Assembly: GCA_900543475.1 (NCBI GenBank)
Contig: UQRU01000039.1
Location: forward strand, 1 to 18,091
Length of the DNA: 18,091 nucleotides
From: an uncultured Eubacteriales bacterium
GTDB taxonomy: Bacteria; Bacillota; Clostridia; Christensenellales; CAG-138
Direction: 5' to 3'
Of the stretch, positions 7,436 through 13,789 are shown one piece after another; the stretch's first letter is position 1; each line of letters begins with the position of its first letter. The position numbers and the translations under genes were made by a program. Below the pieces are notes generated by a model that was not told the origin of the DNA, did not search any database, and was given only the letters and a program-made list of their open reading frames with translations.

Positions 7436-7441
7436 TTTCAA
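7412..7441 (-). promoter_or_regulatory. Internal promoter ahead of PTS IIB
   Basis: Minus-strand TTGAAA (7441-7436), 18-base spacer, TATAAT (7417-7412). It starts just after the IIC stop codon and would drive IIB, IIA, HPr, enzyme I, HAD and nagB independently of IIC. Confidence 0.55.
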
Positions 7442-7446
7442 GTTGA

Positions 7447-8736
7447 TCAATCCGCTTCTCCGGCCATTTCCATTTCTACCATTCTCTTTTCCCAGATCTT
7501 GGCGAAGGGATACCAGATCACAAACATGATGGCGATCAGAACGGCCTGGGCCACCACGTTGCGCCAGTCGCCGCCGGTGGAGAGGTAAGGCTGCAGCAGC
7601 GGGGGCGTGGTCCAAGGCACCTGGATGATGGCGGGGCTGATCCAGCCGATCTTGGTAAGGATGTAGCCGTACATGGTGCCCAGCAGGGAGGTGCCGAATA
7701 CGAAGGGCAGGAACATCAGCGGGTTGAGCACGATGGGGGTACCGAACATGACCGGCTCATTGATGCAGAAGATGCCGGGGATCAGGGATACCCTGGAAAC
7801 CTCCCGCAGGGTGGCGGACTTGGAACGGAGCCAGATGATGACCAGGGGCAGGGTGATGCCCACGCCGCCGATCATGGTCCAGGAGTAGAAGAAGGGCTCG
7901 GTGATAATGTGGGGGATGGCCTGGCTAGCAGCGGCAGCGGTGGCGTTGTCGGCGATATTGGCCAGCAGGAAGGGGTACATAACGCCCCACACGGTGAAGG
8001 AACCGCCGTGGATGCCTACGAACCAGAGCAATTGCAGGAACAATACGCAGATAAAGGCTGCATACCAGGTGTCGGAAGCGCTGATGATGGGGGAGATGAT
8101 GGCGCTGATGACCGCGTTCACGTCAAAGTTCAGCACCACCCGCGCGACCCAGAAGAATACGAACAGGATGCCCATGGGCAGCAGGGACGCGAAGCTCTGG
8201 GAGATATTGGCAGGCACGGTCTTGGGGAGCCGGATGATGATCTTATGCTTGTAAGCAAAGTGCATAAACTCCACCACGATGATGGCCACGAGAAACAGGG
8301 AGAACATGCCCTTTGCAGAAAGCCCTGTGGTTCCCAACATGCCGGTCTCCAGGTCGATGGGCTCCACGGTGATCAGGTAGCTGCACACGGTGATGATGCT
8401 CACCATGGTGGGATCCTGCTCCTCGTACATTTTGGCCAATTCCGATCCCAGGGAAATCGCCAGCCACAGCGTGGTGAACCCGAAGGTCATGGAATAAAGG
8501 ACGTTGAGTTTTTCGTTTACGGGGGCCATGGCCTCTGCCCAGGCTTCAACGGGCAGGTTGGTCAAGATCAAGGGGATGGATCCTACGATGATCAAGGGGA
8601 TCGTACGGATCAGGGCTGCGCGGATGGCCGCAAAGTGGCGCTGGTTGCCCATTTTTACCAGGGGCGGTGCGATCTTGCGTTCGATCCACTGTCCAATTTT
8701 GTCCATGCAGGCTTCAAACTTGCTGGTCTTACTCAT
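7447..8736 (-). CDS. PTS lactose/cellobiose-family IIC permease
   Basis: 429-residue integral membrane permease of the CelB/ChbC/LicC type. It has a short basic cytoplasmic N-terminus and about ten hydrophobic segments, for example near residues 40-60, 85-100, 115-125, 145-160 and 185-205. The family signatures are FVGIHGG in the middle and FCINEPVMFGTPIVLNP near residue 330; the Glu of NEPVMFG and the His of GIHG are the usual substrate-site residues. Length is normal. AAAGGAGGAG precedes the ATG at 8736. It lies 78 bases after the SIS gene and is the first of the PTS genes in the operon. Sequence alone does not say which sugar is carried; with no phospho-glycosidase nearby, a non-hydrolysed amino-sugar derivative is possible. 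Confidence 0.94.
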   Translation of the reverse strand: MSKTSKFEACMDKIGQWIERKIAPPLVKMGNQRHFAAIRAALIRTIPLIIVGSIPLILTNLPVEAWAEAMAPVNEKLNVLYSMTFGFTTLWLAISLGSELAKMYEEQDPTMVSIITVCSYLITVEPIDLETGMLGTTGLSAKGMFSLFLVAIIVVEFMHFAYKHKIIIRLPKTVPANISQSFASLLPMGILFVFFWVARVVLNFDVNAVISAIISPIISASDTWYAAFICVLFLQLLWFVGIHGGSFTVWGVMYPFLLANIADNATAAAASQAIPHIITEPFFYSWTMIGGVGITLPLVIIWLRSKSATLREVSRVSLIPGIFCINEPVMFGTPIVLNPLMFLPFVFGTSLLGTMYGYILTKIGWISPAIIQVPWTTPPLLQPYLSTGGDWRNVVAQAVLIAIMFVIWYPFAKIWEKRMVEMEMAGEAD

Positions 8737-8814
8737 GGATAATGCTCCTCCTTTGTTTTTAAGATAGATGATAGATATATGTATGTGTCCTGCCTGATAA
8801 ACGTTGTTCGCTAC

Positions 8815-9879
8815 TTAGATCCGGGTATGTACGCAGTCCGTATAGTCGTTGTTGGCGTCCCGGTTGGGGTCCAGCCCGTTTTGTTCCGGCAGCCATACGG
8901 ATAGGATTTGAATGGCCAACGTGATAAGCAGCAGGGATTCCGTCTCCGGGTACCAGGGCAGGTTCAAGGCCCCTTCCGGGGCTTCGCCGGTGGCGTCAAT
9001 GAGCAGCACCCGGCCGGCTTTCCCCTGCAAATAGCGGTAGGTATCCAGGGCCAGGGGGCTGAGGGTATGCGGGGTGCGCAGCAGCAGGACCGTGCTATCC
9101 CCTTGGATAGCCCTGTGCATCCCGTGGGAAAACTCCTCCAGGTCGTTGAACATGGTGGGCATGCACATGGTCTCCATCAGCTTGAGCTGGCCTTCCATGG
9201 CGGTGCCGAAGTTCATGCCATACCCCAACACATACAGGTCCTTCACCCTGCCCGCCAGGTCTCCCGCCTGGCACCAGGCCAGGATTTTGTCCCGCAGGCC
9301 GGCCAGGGCTTCGATCTGCCCTTGCAGCTCGTTGCAGACCCCTTGGTATTGCCCTTGGGATATAACCTTCCGCCCAAGGCCTAGCTTGATCCCCAGCCGC
9401 AGCAGCTGCAGAAGGGTGGCGCTGTAGCCTTTGGTCTTTGCGTTGCTGTCCTCTTCCCCGCAGCCAAGAAAGATGGTCGTATCGCTTTTCACATGGATGG
9501 GGGAACCCGCCACATCCGTAAGCCCTAGGGTCTCAAACCCCATTTCCTTGGCCCGCTCCAAGGCTTGGATCACCCCCCGGCTGGTGCCGGTTTGGCTGAT
9601 GGCCACCACCAGGGCCTTTGCCCGCTCCTCCTGGGCAAGGGCCTGGCAGTTATACAGGAAATTGGCCGGGGTATAGGCGTAGGTACGCAGCCCGCTCTGG
9701 CGGCCGATAAAGCTGGCCGCCGCCGTCGCCGCTTTATAGGAGCTGCCGTGGGCGACGAAATAAATGGCTTCCAGCCCCGGCCCCAGGGCGTCCAGGGCTT
9801 TGTCCATGGCCGTATCCTGCAAGATGCCGGCCAATACCTGGGGCTCCTGGTCGATATATTTCCACATGATGCTGGACAT
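8815..9879 (-). CDS. SIS domain protein, GlmS-isomerase/deglycase-like
   Basis: 354 residues with two SIS (sugar isomerase) domains, like the isomerase half of GlmS and the deglycases FrlB and GfrF. The first domain has VAHGSSYKA (42-50) and ISQTGTSRGV (94-103) for phosphate binding, and NAKTKGYS (146-153). The second has EGQLKLME with Glu236 and EFSHGMH with His252, matching the catalytic Glu and His of the GlmS isomerase. The C-terminal tail ends DPNRDANNDY where GlmS has PRNLAK, so the lysine of glucosamine-6-phosphate synthase is missing. No glutaminase domain is present. It therefore probably works in the breakdown direction, deaminating or deglycating a sugar 6-phosphate made by the neighbouring PTS. 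The start is set by AAAGGCGG upstream of the ATG. Confidence 0.85.
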   Translation of the reverse strand: MSSIMWKYIDQEPQVLAGILQDTAMDKALDALGPGLEAIYFVAHGSSYKAATAAASFIGRQSGLRTYAYTPANFLYNCQALAQEERAKALVVAISQTGTSRGVIQALERAKEMGFETLGLTDVAGSPIHVKSDTTIFLGCGEEDSNAKTKGYSATLLQLLRLGIKLGLGRKVISQGQYQGVCNELQGQIEALAGLRDKILAWCQAGDLAGRVKDLYVLGYGMNFGTAMEGQLKLMETMCMPTMFNDLEEFSHGMHRAIQGDSTVLLLRTPHTLSPLALDTYRYLQGKAGRVLLIDATGEAPEGALNLPWYPETESLLLITLAIQILSVWLPEQNGLDPNRDANNDYTDCVHTRI

Positions 9880-9907
9880 GGTATGCCGCCTTTCTATCCG
9901 CCGGCGC

Positions 9908-10627
9908 TCAGTGGTAATCGATGCCCAGCATGGCCGCGGCGTTCTTGCCCAGCATCAGCTCCAGATCCGCCTGGTTGTCTGCAATGGATTTCACCTTGTC
10001 GATCTCCTGGCACATATCCCCGAAGGGGGCGTCGGAGGAGAACAGGATCTTTTGCGGGCCGGCCACCTGGTAGCCCATGCGCATAACCGGCACATAAGCC
10101 CCGCAGGTGCTTAAATAGAAGTTGGGGATATCCCGGGCCAGCTGGCAAGCCCGCTCATACATGAGGGGTACGCCCATGTGATAGAGCACCACCGGCACCT
10201 TGGGGTAGGATTTGGCCATCTCCGCCCATTTGTCCGGGATGGAGAACATATCGGATTGGCCGTGGACCACCATGCATTTGCCGTACTTTTCGCACAGGTC
10301 AAAATAGGGGTCCAATACGCTATGCCGGTCCGCGCTATAGCCAAAGCGGATGGCGTTCATCTTCAAGCCGTAGAAGCCATAGTCCCGGAAGCACGTTTCC
10401 ACCTCCGCCTCGCCGTTGATGTCCCAGGGGTTGATCACGGCAAAGCCGATCACCCGGTCCGGATAGCGCTGGCAGCAATCCAGGATATAGTCGTTATTCA
10501 CCGTTTCCAGCTGGGAACAGATCATGCACTTTTCCACCTTGGCCTGATCCATGATCTCCAGCAGGGATTCTACTTTATAGTCTTCGCCCTTTTTCACGCC
10601 GATATGGGATAGCATGTCGATAATCAT
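9908..10627 (-). CDS. Amidohydrolase-2 family protein, mostly intact metal site
   Basis: 239-residue TIM-barrel protein of the amidohydrolase-2 family, which contains metal-dependent hydrolases, lactonases and decarboxylases. The N-terminal D-x-H-x-H signature reads DMLSH, so the first His is Leu6 while His8 is kept. The later ligands are present: His122 (VVHGQ), His150 (YHMG) and Asp199 (SSDAP). The C-terminal ILFSSDAPFGD and LGKNAAAMLGI are typical. It is a paralog of the next gene upstream, and the two are 17 bases apart. AAAGGGGG precedes the ATG. No signal peptide is seen. It may hydrolyse an amide or lactone on the PTS product; the substrate is unknown. Loss of one His does not exclude activity. 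Confidence 0.8.
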   Translation of the reverse strand: MIIDMLSHIGVKKGEDYKVESLLEIMDQAKVEKCMICSQLETVNNDYILDCCQRYPDRVIGFAVINPWDINGEAEVETCFRDYGFYGLKMNAIRFGYSADRHSVLDPYFDLCEKYGKCMVVHGQSDMFSIPDKWAEMAKSYPKVPVVLYHMGVPLMYERACQLARDIPNFYLSTCGAYVPVMRMGYQVAGPQKILFSSDAPFGDMCQEIDKVKSIADNQADLELMLGKNAAAMLGIDYH

Positions 10628-10644
10628 TTTTGCAGCCCCCTTTC

Positions 10645-11367
10645 TTATTGAATGTGGAAGATCCTTGCGGCGTTTTCGCCTAAGATCTTAGCCTCGCCGT
10701 TTTCATAGCCTTTGGCGGCGTTGCGGGCTTTGACGATCTCCAGGTTGAAATAGCCTGCCTCCGGCGTGCCGGTGCCCAACAGCACCCGGTCGATGCCCAC
10801 ATTTTTAATGGCCCGGTGCACGTTGAAATCCATGCTGGAGGAGGTCTCCAGGTAGATGTTGCTGCGGCGTTTGCCAATGGCCACGGCGCTGGCGTTGTCG
10901 TATTGCAGGCCCATGCGGCCCATGATGATGTTTACATTGGGGAAGTCCGCGGCGATCTGGTCGAAGAATATGGGGCTGGTAAACACCTCCGCCGCCCCAT
11001 AGCACCATACCGGCGCCTGGTATTTGCCGCAAACCTCCAGCAGGGGATAAAACACTTGGTGCTCGCAAAGCATGTAGCCATGCCGCAGGGGGTTCATGTA
11101 CAGCCCTTTAAAGACTTGGTTCTGCAAGGCGTCTTCCAGCTTGTCCGCCGCATCATCCTGCCAGGGGTTGACCGTATAGAGGCCGATGAACCGGTTGGGG
11201 TACGTTTCCACTGCCTGCTGAATGGTTTGATTGTCTATGCTTTCCGCAAAGCAGCTGATGACCGCCATGTCCACGCCGCTAGCATCCATTTGCTGCAAAA
11301 GGCTTTCCGCTGTGATGGCAGGCCGGAATTTATGCCTGCCGATTATGTTGGAAACATCGATGATCAT
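10645..11367 (-). CDS. Amidohydrolase-fold paralog lacking all metal ligands, possible pseudoenzyme
   Basis: 240 residues, aligning end to end with the next protein in the operon, with shared blocks such as MIID, NPW, KGL, YPLLEVCGKY against YFDLCEKYGK, and GxNAAxxxxI at the C-terminus. Every expected metal ligand is changed: the HxH is SNI (6-8), the third-site His is Tyr123 (CYGAA), the fourth is Arg151 (GRMG) and the final Asp is Gly200 (LLGTGTPEAG). The frame is intact, with a good AAAGGAG ribosome site, so this is not a decayed gene. It could be a structural or regulatory partner of the paralog, a sugar-phosphate-binding protein, or an enzyme with a metal-free mechanism. Neighbours are the SIS protein at 11387 (19 bases) and the paralog (17 bases). 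Confidence 0.78.
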   Translation of the reverse strand: MIIDVSNIIGRHKFRPAITAESLLQQMDASGVDMAVISCFAESIDNQTIQQAVETYPNRFIGLYTVNPWQDDAADKLEDALQNQVFKGLYMNPLRHGYMLCEHQVFYPLLEVCGKYQAPVWCYGAAEVFTSPIFFDQIAADFPNVNIIMGRMGLQYDNASAVAIGKRRSNIYLETSSSMDFNVHRAIKNVGIDRVLLGTGTPEAGYFNLEIVKARNAAKGYENGEAKILGENAARIFHIQ

Positions 11368-11386
11368 ACCGTCTACGCTCCTTTTC

Positions 11387-12403
11387 TCAATGATCCTTTA
11401 CCCAAGTAGGTCCAAATAACATGCCCAGCAGCGTTTCCGCCACCACGCTTTCCAACAGCGGCATGAGGGAGTCCCGCACCCGGGGCAGCTTCACCACCAT
11501 GCGCCGTTCCCGTTCCGGGATCTGGGAGGTGGTATATAGCATGACCCTTCCGCCGTGGTCTAAAATGTAGTTGCACATTTTCATTTCTTTGGTATCGTCT
11601 TCAAATACCGGGAAAAACATCTGGGCCAGGTATCCGGCCCCCAGCTTGGAGCTATGATATTGGCCGTGGGCATAGTCCGCGCACTCCCATACGGCGGTGC
11701 AATTATGCAGACCCTCCCGGTAGGCCAGGGAAAGCTGCCGGGCCGTCGCCAGGGAGGTGTTGTTGGCCAGCAGGTCAAACAATTCCACATCCTGGGCAAA
11801 GTCATACAAGGGCCGGGTGTTCTGCTCCCAGTTGTCCAGCCATTTGCAGGACCAGTCCGCCGCAAAGTCCAATTCCTTCCAAAAAGCATCGTCCAGCTTG
11901 CCTACCAATTCATGGGCCAGCACGTTTAAGATCAGCATGGTGAGCTGATAGGTTTTGCTGGTAATGGAGCATTCCTTGCCCGCCCGGATGGGCAGGGGGA
12001 ATTCCACCAGCTGGCTTAGGGGGCAGCCTTCGGTATTGTAAATGCCCGCCACGGTGGCAATGGGCTTTGCCTTCTCCACCAGCTCGATGACTTCCATGGA
12101 TTTGCCGGATTGGGAAACGGCCACCAGCAAGGTTTTATCCGTTACATGGCCAAATTGGAACCGGGAAAGCTCAAAGGAGCTGAAGGCCAAAGCGGGAATG
12201 CCGTTGCTGGTCAAAAAGCTGCGCACGGAATCCATGGCGTACAAGGAGCTGCCCATGCCGGAAAGGATCACCTGGTTGCAGCCCCGCTCCTGATAAGCCG
12301 CTACGATCGCCCGGATGCTTTGCAGGCCAGCCCCGCGATAATAACGGCCAACCTCTTGCATCAATGTCCCCTGGGTGACGACCTCGTCAATAAAACCGTT
12401 CAT
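11387..12403 (-). CDS. SIS domain protein, first gene of the PTS operon
   Basis: 338-residue protein with two SIS domains, only distantly similar to the SIS protein at 8815. The first domain has LSGMGSSLYA (47-56) and AVSQSGKSMEV (95-105). In the second, AYREGLHN with Glu230 and YAHGQYH with His246 sit where GlmS has its catalytic Glu and His. The tail ends LFGPTWVKDH and lacks the GlmS-type lysine. It is likely a sugar-phosphate isomerase, deaminase or deglycase. An upstream TTG at 12418 keeps the frame open, but it overlaps the ribosome site; AAGGAG six bases before the ATG at 12403 fixes the start. It is the first gene behind the strong promoter at 12576-12604, with a leader of about 165 bases. 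Confidence 0.85.
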   Translation of the reverse strand: MNGFIDEVVTQGTLMQEVGRYYRGAGLQSIRAIVAAYQERGCNQVILSGMGSSLYAMDSVRSFLTSNGIPALAFSSFELSRFQFGHVTDKTLLVAVSQSGKSMEVIELVEKAKPIATVAGIYNTEGCPLSQLVEFPLPIRAGKECSITSKTYQLTMLILNVLAHELVGKLDDAFWKELDFAADWSCKWLDNWEQNTRPLYDFAQDVELFDLLANNTSLATARQLSLAYREGLHNCTAVWECADYAHGQYHSSKLGAGYLAQMFFPVFEDDTKEMKMCNYILDHGGRVMLYTTSQIPERERRMVVKLPRVRDSLMPLLESVVAETLLGMLFGPTWVKDH

Positions 12404-12575
12404 ATGATTCTCCTTCAAAAGATTTCTATAACATAGCTGCCTGAAAGGGCAAGGGGCCGATAATCTTGCTTTATGAAAAACAATAGCCCGCTTGGAAAAA
12501 AAGATCCGGGCAAAACAGGTTTATGTTCTTTTTTGTTTGATTATATTATATTTTAGTTCGTATTCCTTGATTTGA

Positions 12576-12604
12576 ATTATAGGCCAATCATTTTACACTG
12601 TCAA
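12576..12604 (-). promoter_or_regulatory. Consensus promoter of the SIS-amidohydrolase-PTS operon
   Basis: Minus-strand TTGACA (12604-12599), 17-base spacer, TATAAT (12581-12576): a perfect match to the vegetative sigma consensus. Such a strong promoter usually needs a repressor to be silent. Transcription would start near 12569. Confidence 0.8.
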
Positions 12605-12678
12605 TACTTATATTTATACAAGATATTCTCTTATTTTTCATTTATTTTGAATATATATTCTTTTCTCGAACCACCGTA

Positions 12679-12704
12679 TTGTTCGTTAGAACAAAAAATG
12701 TTCT
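12679..12704. promoter_or_regulatory. Overlapping inverted repeats, candidate operator of the DeoR-type regulator
   Basis: TTGTTC (12679-12684) and GAACAA (12689-12694) form one palindrome with a four-base centre. AGAACA (12688-12693) and TGTTCT (12699-12704) form a second, sharing the middle half-site. The cluster lies 18 bases upstream of the regulator's -35 box. The role is inferred from position. Confidence 0.45.
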
Positions 12705-12722
12705 TTTGCAAACTTTTTTGTG

Positions 12723-12751
12723 TTGAATTCTATCCACGCTTGTGCTATAAT
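12723..12751 (+). promoter_or_regulatory. Promoter of the DeoR-family regulator
   Basis: TTGAAT (12723-12728), 17-base spacer, TATAAT (12746-12751). Transcription would start near 12758, and GGAGG follows at 12766-12770, giving a very short leader before the ATG at 12781. Confidence 0.7.
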
Positions 12752-12780
12752 TTTTTATAATTCGTGGAGGAATCTCACCT

Positions 12781-13584
12781 ATGATCGCAAGGAAACGCCT
12801 GGAAATCATCATGAATATCCTAAAACAGGAAAATATCGTATCCGTTAAGGATCTAAGCGTCACCCTGGGGGTTACAGAAAAAACCATTCGTCTGGATCTG
12901 GACCGGCTGGAAAAGGCCAATTTGCTTCGCCGCATCCATGGGGGGGCCATGCATTTGGAACAGCCCGCCGCCACCGCGCCGGCCAGCACCATGTTCCGCA
13001 ACCGCTGCCTGCACGAAAAGGACCTGATCGCCGTCAAGGCGAAAAGCCTGTTGCAGGAAAACGACGTCATCCTCCTGGATGATGGCAGCACCACGTTGGC
13101 CCTTGCCAAGCTGCTGGGGGATTTCCACATCACCGTGCTCACCAACGACATCCACATCATCAACGAGCTCCTATATAAACCCAAGGTCAACCTTTATGTC
13201 ATCGGCGGTTCCCTCAAGCGGGACGGAGAATCCTACGTGATCAACGGGGAGGACGCCATCCAATTCATCAAAAAATACCGGGTCAATAAGTGTTTCCTTG
13301 GCCTAAGCACCATCGATATTGAAAACGGCATCATGATCTTCTATTATGGAGACCGCTCCACCAAGCGGGCTTTTATGGCCGCCTCGGATCAGATCATCTG
13401 CATGGCGGACTCTTCCAAATTCAACCGTACCGCTTTTACCCGCATTGCCAGCGTTGACGAGATCCATACCATCATCACCGACTACAAGGCCGACCCAAAC
13501 GAGCTGGAAAAATACCGCAAGCTGGGCATAGAGGTCCTGGTGGCCCAGGAAGTCCCCCTCCCCCATGGGGCTGACCCCGCTTAA
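12781..13584 (+). CDS. DeoR/GlpR-family transcriptional regulator
   Basis: 267 residues. Residues 1-56 are the winged helix-turn-helix, with SVKDLSVTLGVTEKTIRLDL and the typical closing RRIHGGA. Residues 75-250 are the DeoR C-terminal sensor domain, related to ribose-5-phosphate isomerase, with DDGSTT (101-105), TNDIHI, GGSLKRDGES and ADSSKFN (209-215). Family members bind a phosphorylated sugar and usually repress a neighbouring catabolic operon. The gene is divergent from the PTS operon, whose strong promoter shares the gap, so it most likely controls that operon and itself. The inducer is probably a phosphosugar intermediate of the pathway. A terminator follows at 13636, separating it from the aconitase X operon. 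Confidence 0.93.
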   Translation: MIARKRLEIIMNILKQENIVSVKDLSVTLGVTEKTIRLDLDRLEKANLLRRIHGGAMHLEQPAATAPASTMFRNRCLHEKDLIAVKAKSLLQENDVILLDDGSTTLALAKLLGDFHITVLTNDIHIINELLYKPKVNLYVIGGSLKRDGESYVINGEDAIQFIKKYRVNKCFLGLSTIDIENGIMIFYYGDRSTKRAFMAASDQIICMADSSKFNRTAFTRIASVDEIHTIITDYKADPNELEKYRKLGIEVLVAQEVPLPHGADPA

Positions 13585-13635
13585 CGGTATCCAAAGGCGG
13601 CCTCCCCATAGGTCCCGCGCCCTGTTGGGTTATTT

Positions 13636-13680
13636 GCCCCGGAAGCCGGCGGTCCGCCCCTTCTCCGGGGCTTTTCTTCT
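13636..13680 (+). terminator. Rho-independent terminator of the regulator gene
   Basis: GCCCCGGA (13636-13643) pairs with TCCGGGGC (13664-13671), with a smaller GC hairpin possible in the 20-base loop. It is followed by TTTTCTTCTTTT. It lies about 50 bases after the stop codon. Confidence 0.75.
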
Positions 13681-13720
13681 TTTGCCCTGGGGTTCCCTTC
13701 CAGCGGCCGATGTAGTATAC

Positions 13721-13735
13721 TTTTGTTTGTATAAT
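13721..13735 (+). promoter_or_regulatory. Probable promoter of the aconitase X operon
   Basis: A perfect TATAAT lies at 13730-13735, in the only AT-rich part of this gap. No good -35 box is found 16-18 bases upstream, so an activator may be needed. TTTTGTTTG (13721-13729) abuts the -10 box and also occurs at 12531-12539 in the PTS operon leader. Confidence 0.5.
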
Positions 13736-13789
13736 TCATAACGATCTTTTTTTCCACCAGAACATCAACATGAAAAGGGGAGGTTGACC

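Larger units (their letters stand above)
12404..12780. other. AT-rich divergent promoter region
   Basis: This gap of about 375 bases is far richer in A and T than its surroundings and contains no gene. It holds the minus-strand operon promoter, the plus-strand regulator promoter, a cluster of TTGTTC/GAACA half-sites, a TTTTGTTTG motif (12531-12539) and a 12-base palindrome GAATATATATTC (12649-12660). A weak stem (12486-12490 with 12507-12511) followed by TTTTT on the minus strand lies in the operon leader. Confidence 0.8.

Noticed and set aside
6610..8736. Assignment of the PTS to lactose, cellobiose or chitobiose
   Set aside because: IIA, IIB and IIC fix the family but not the sugar, and no phospho-glycosidase or NagA-type deacetylase is present to support a particular disaccharide.
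8737..8814. Promoter in the gap before the IIC gene
   Set aside because: The gap is AT-rich with a TATCTATCATCTATC run, but no -35/-10 pair with acceptable spacing was found.
12404..12418. TTG start for the first SIS gene five codons upstream
   Set aside because: The TTG overlaps the AAGGAG ribosome site that serves the ATG at 12403.
12476..12511. Attenuator in the PTS operon leader
   Set aside because: The stem is only five base pairs with a 16-base loop, and the T-run starts four bases late; too weak to annotate as a terminator.
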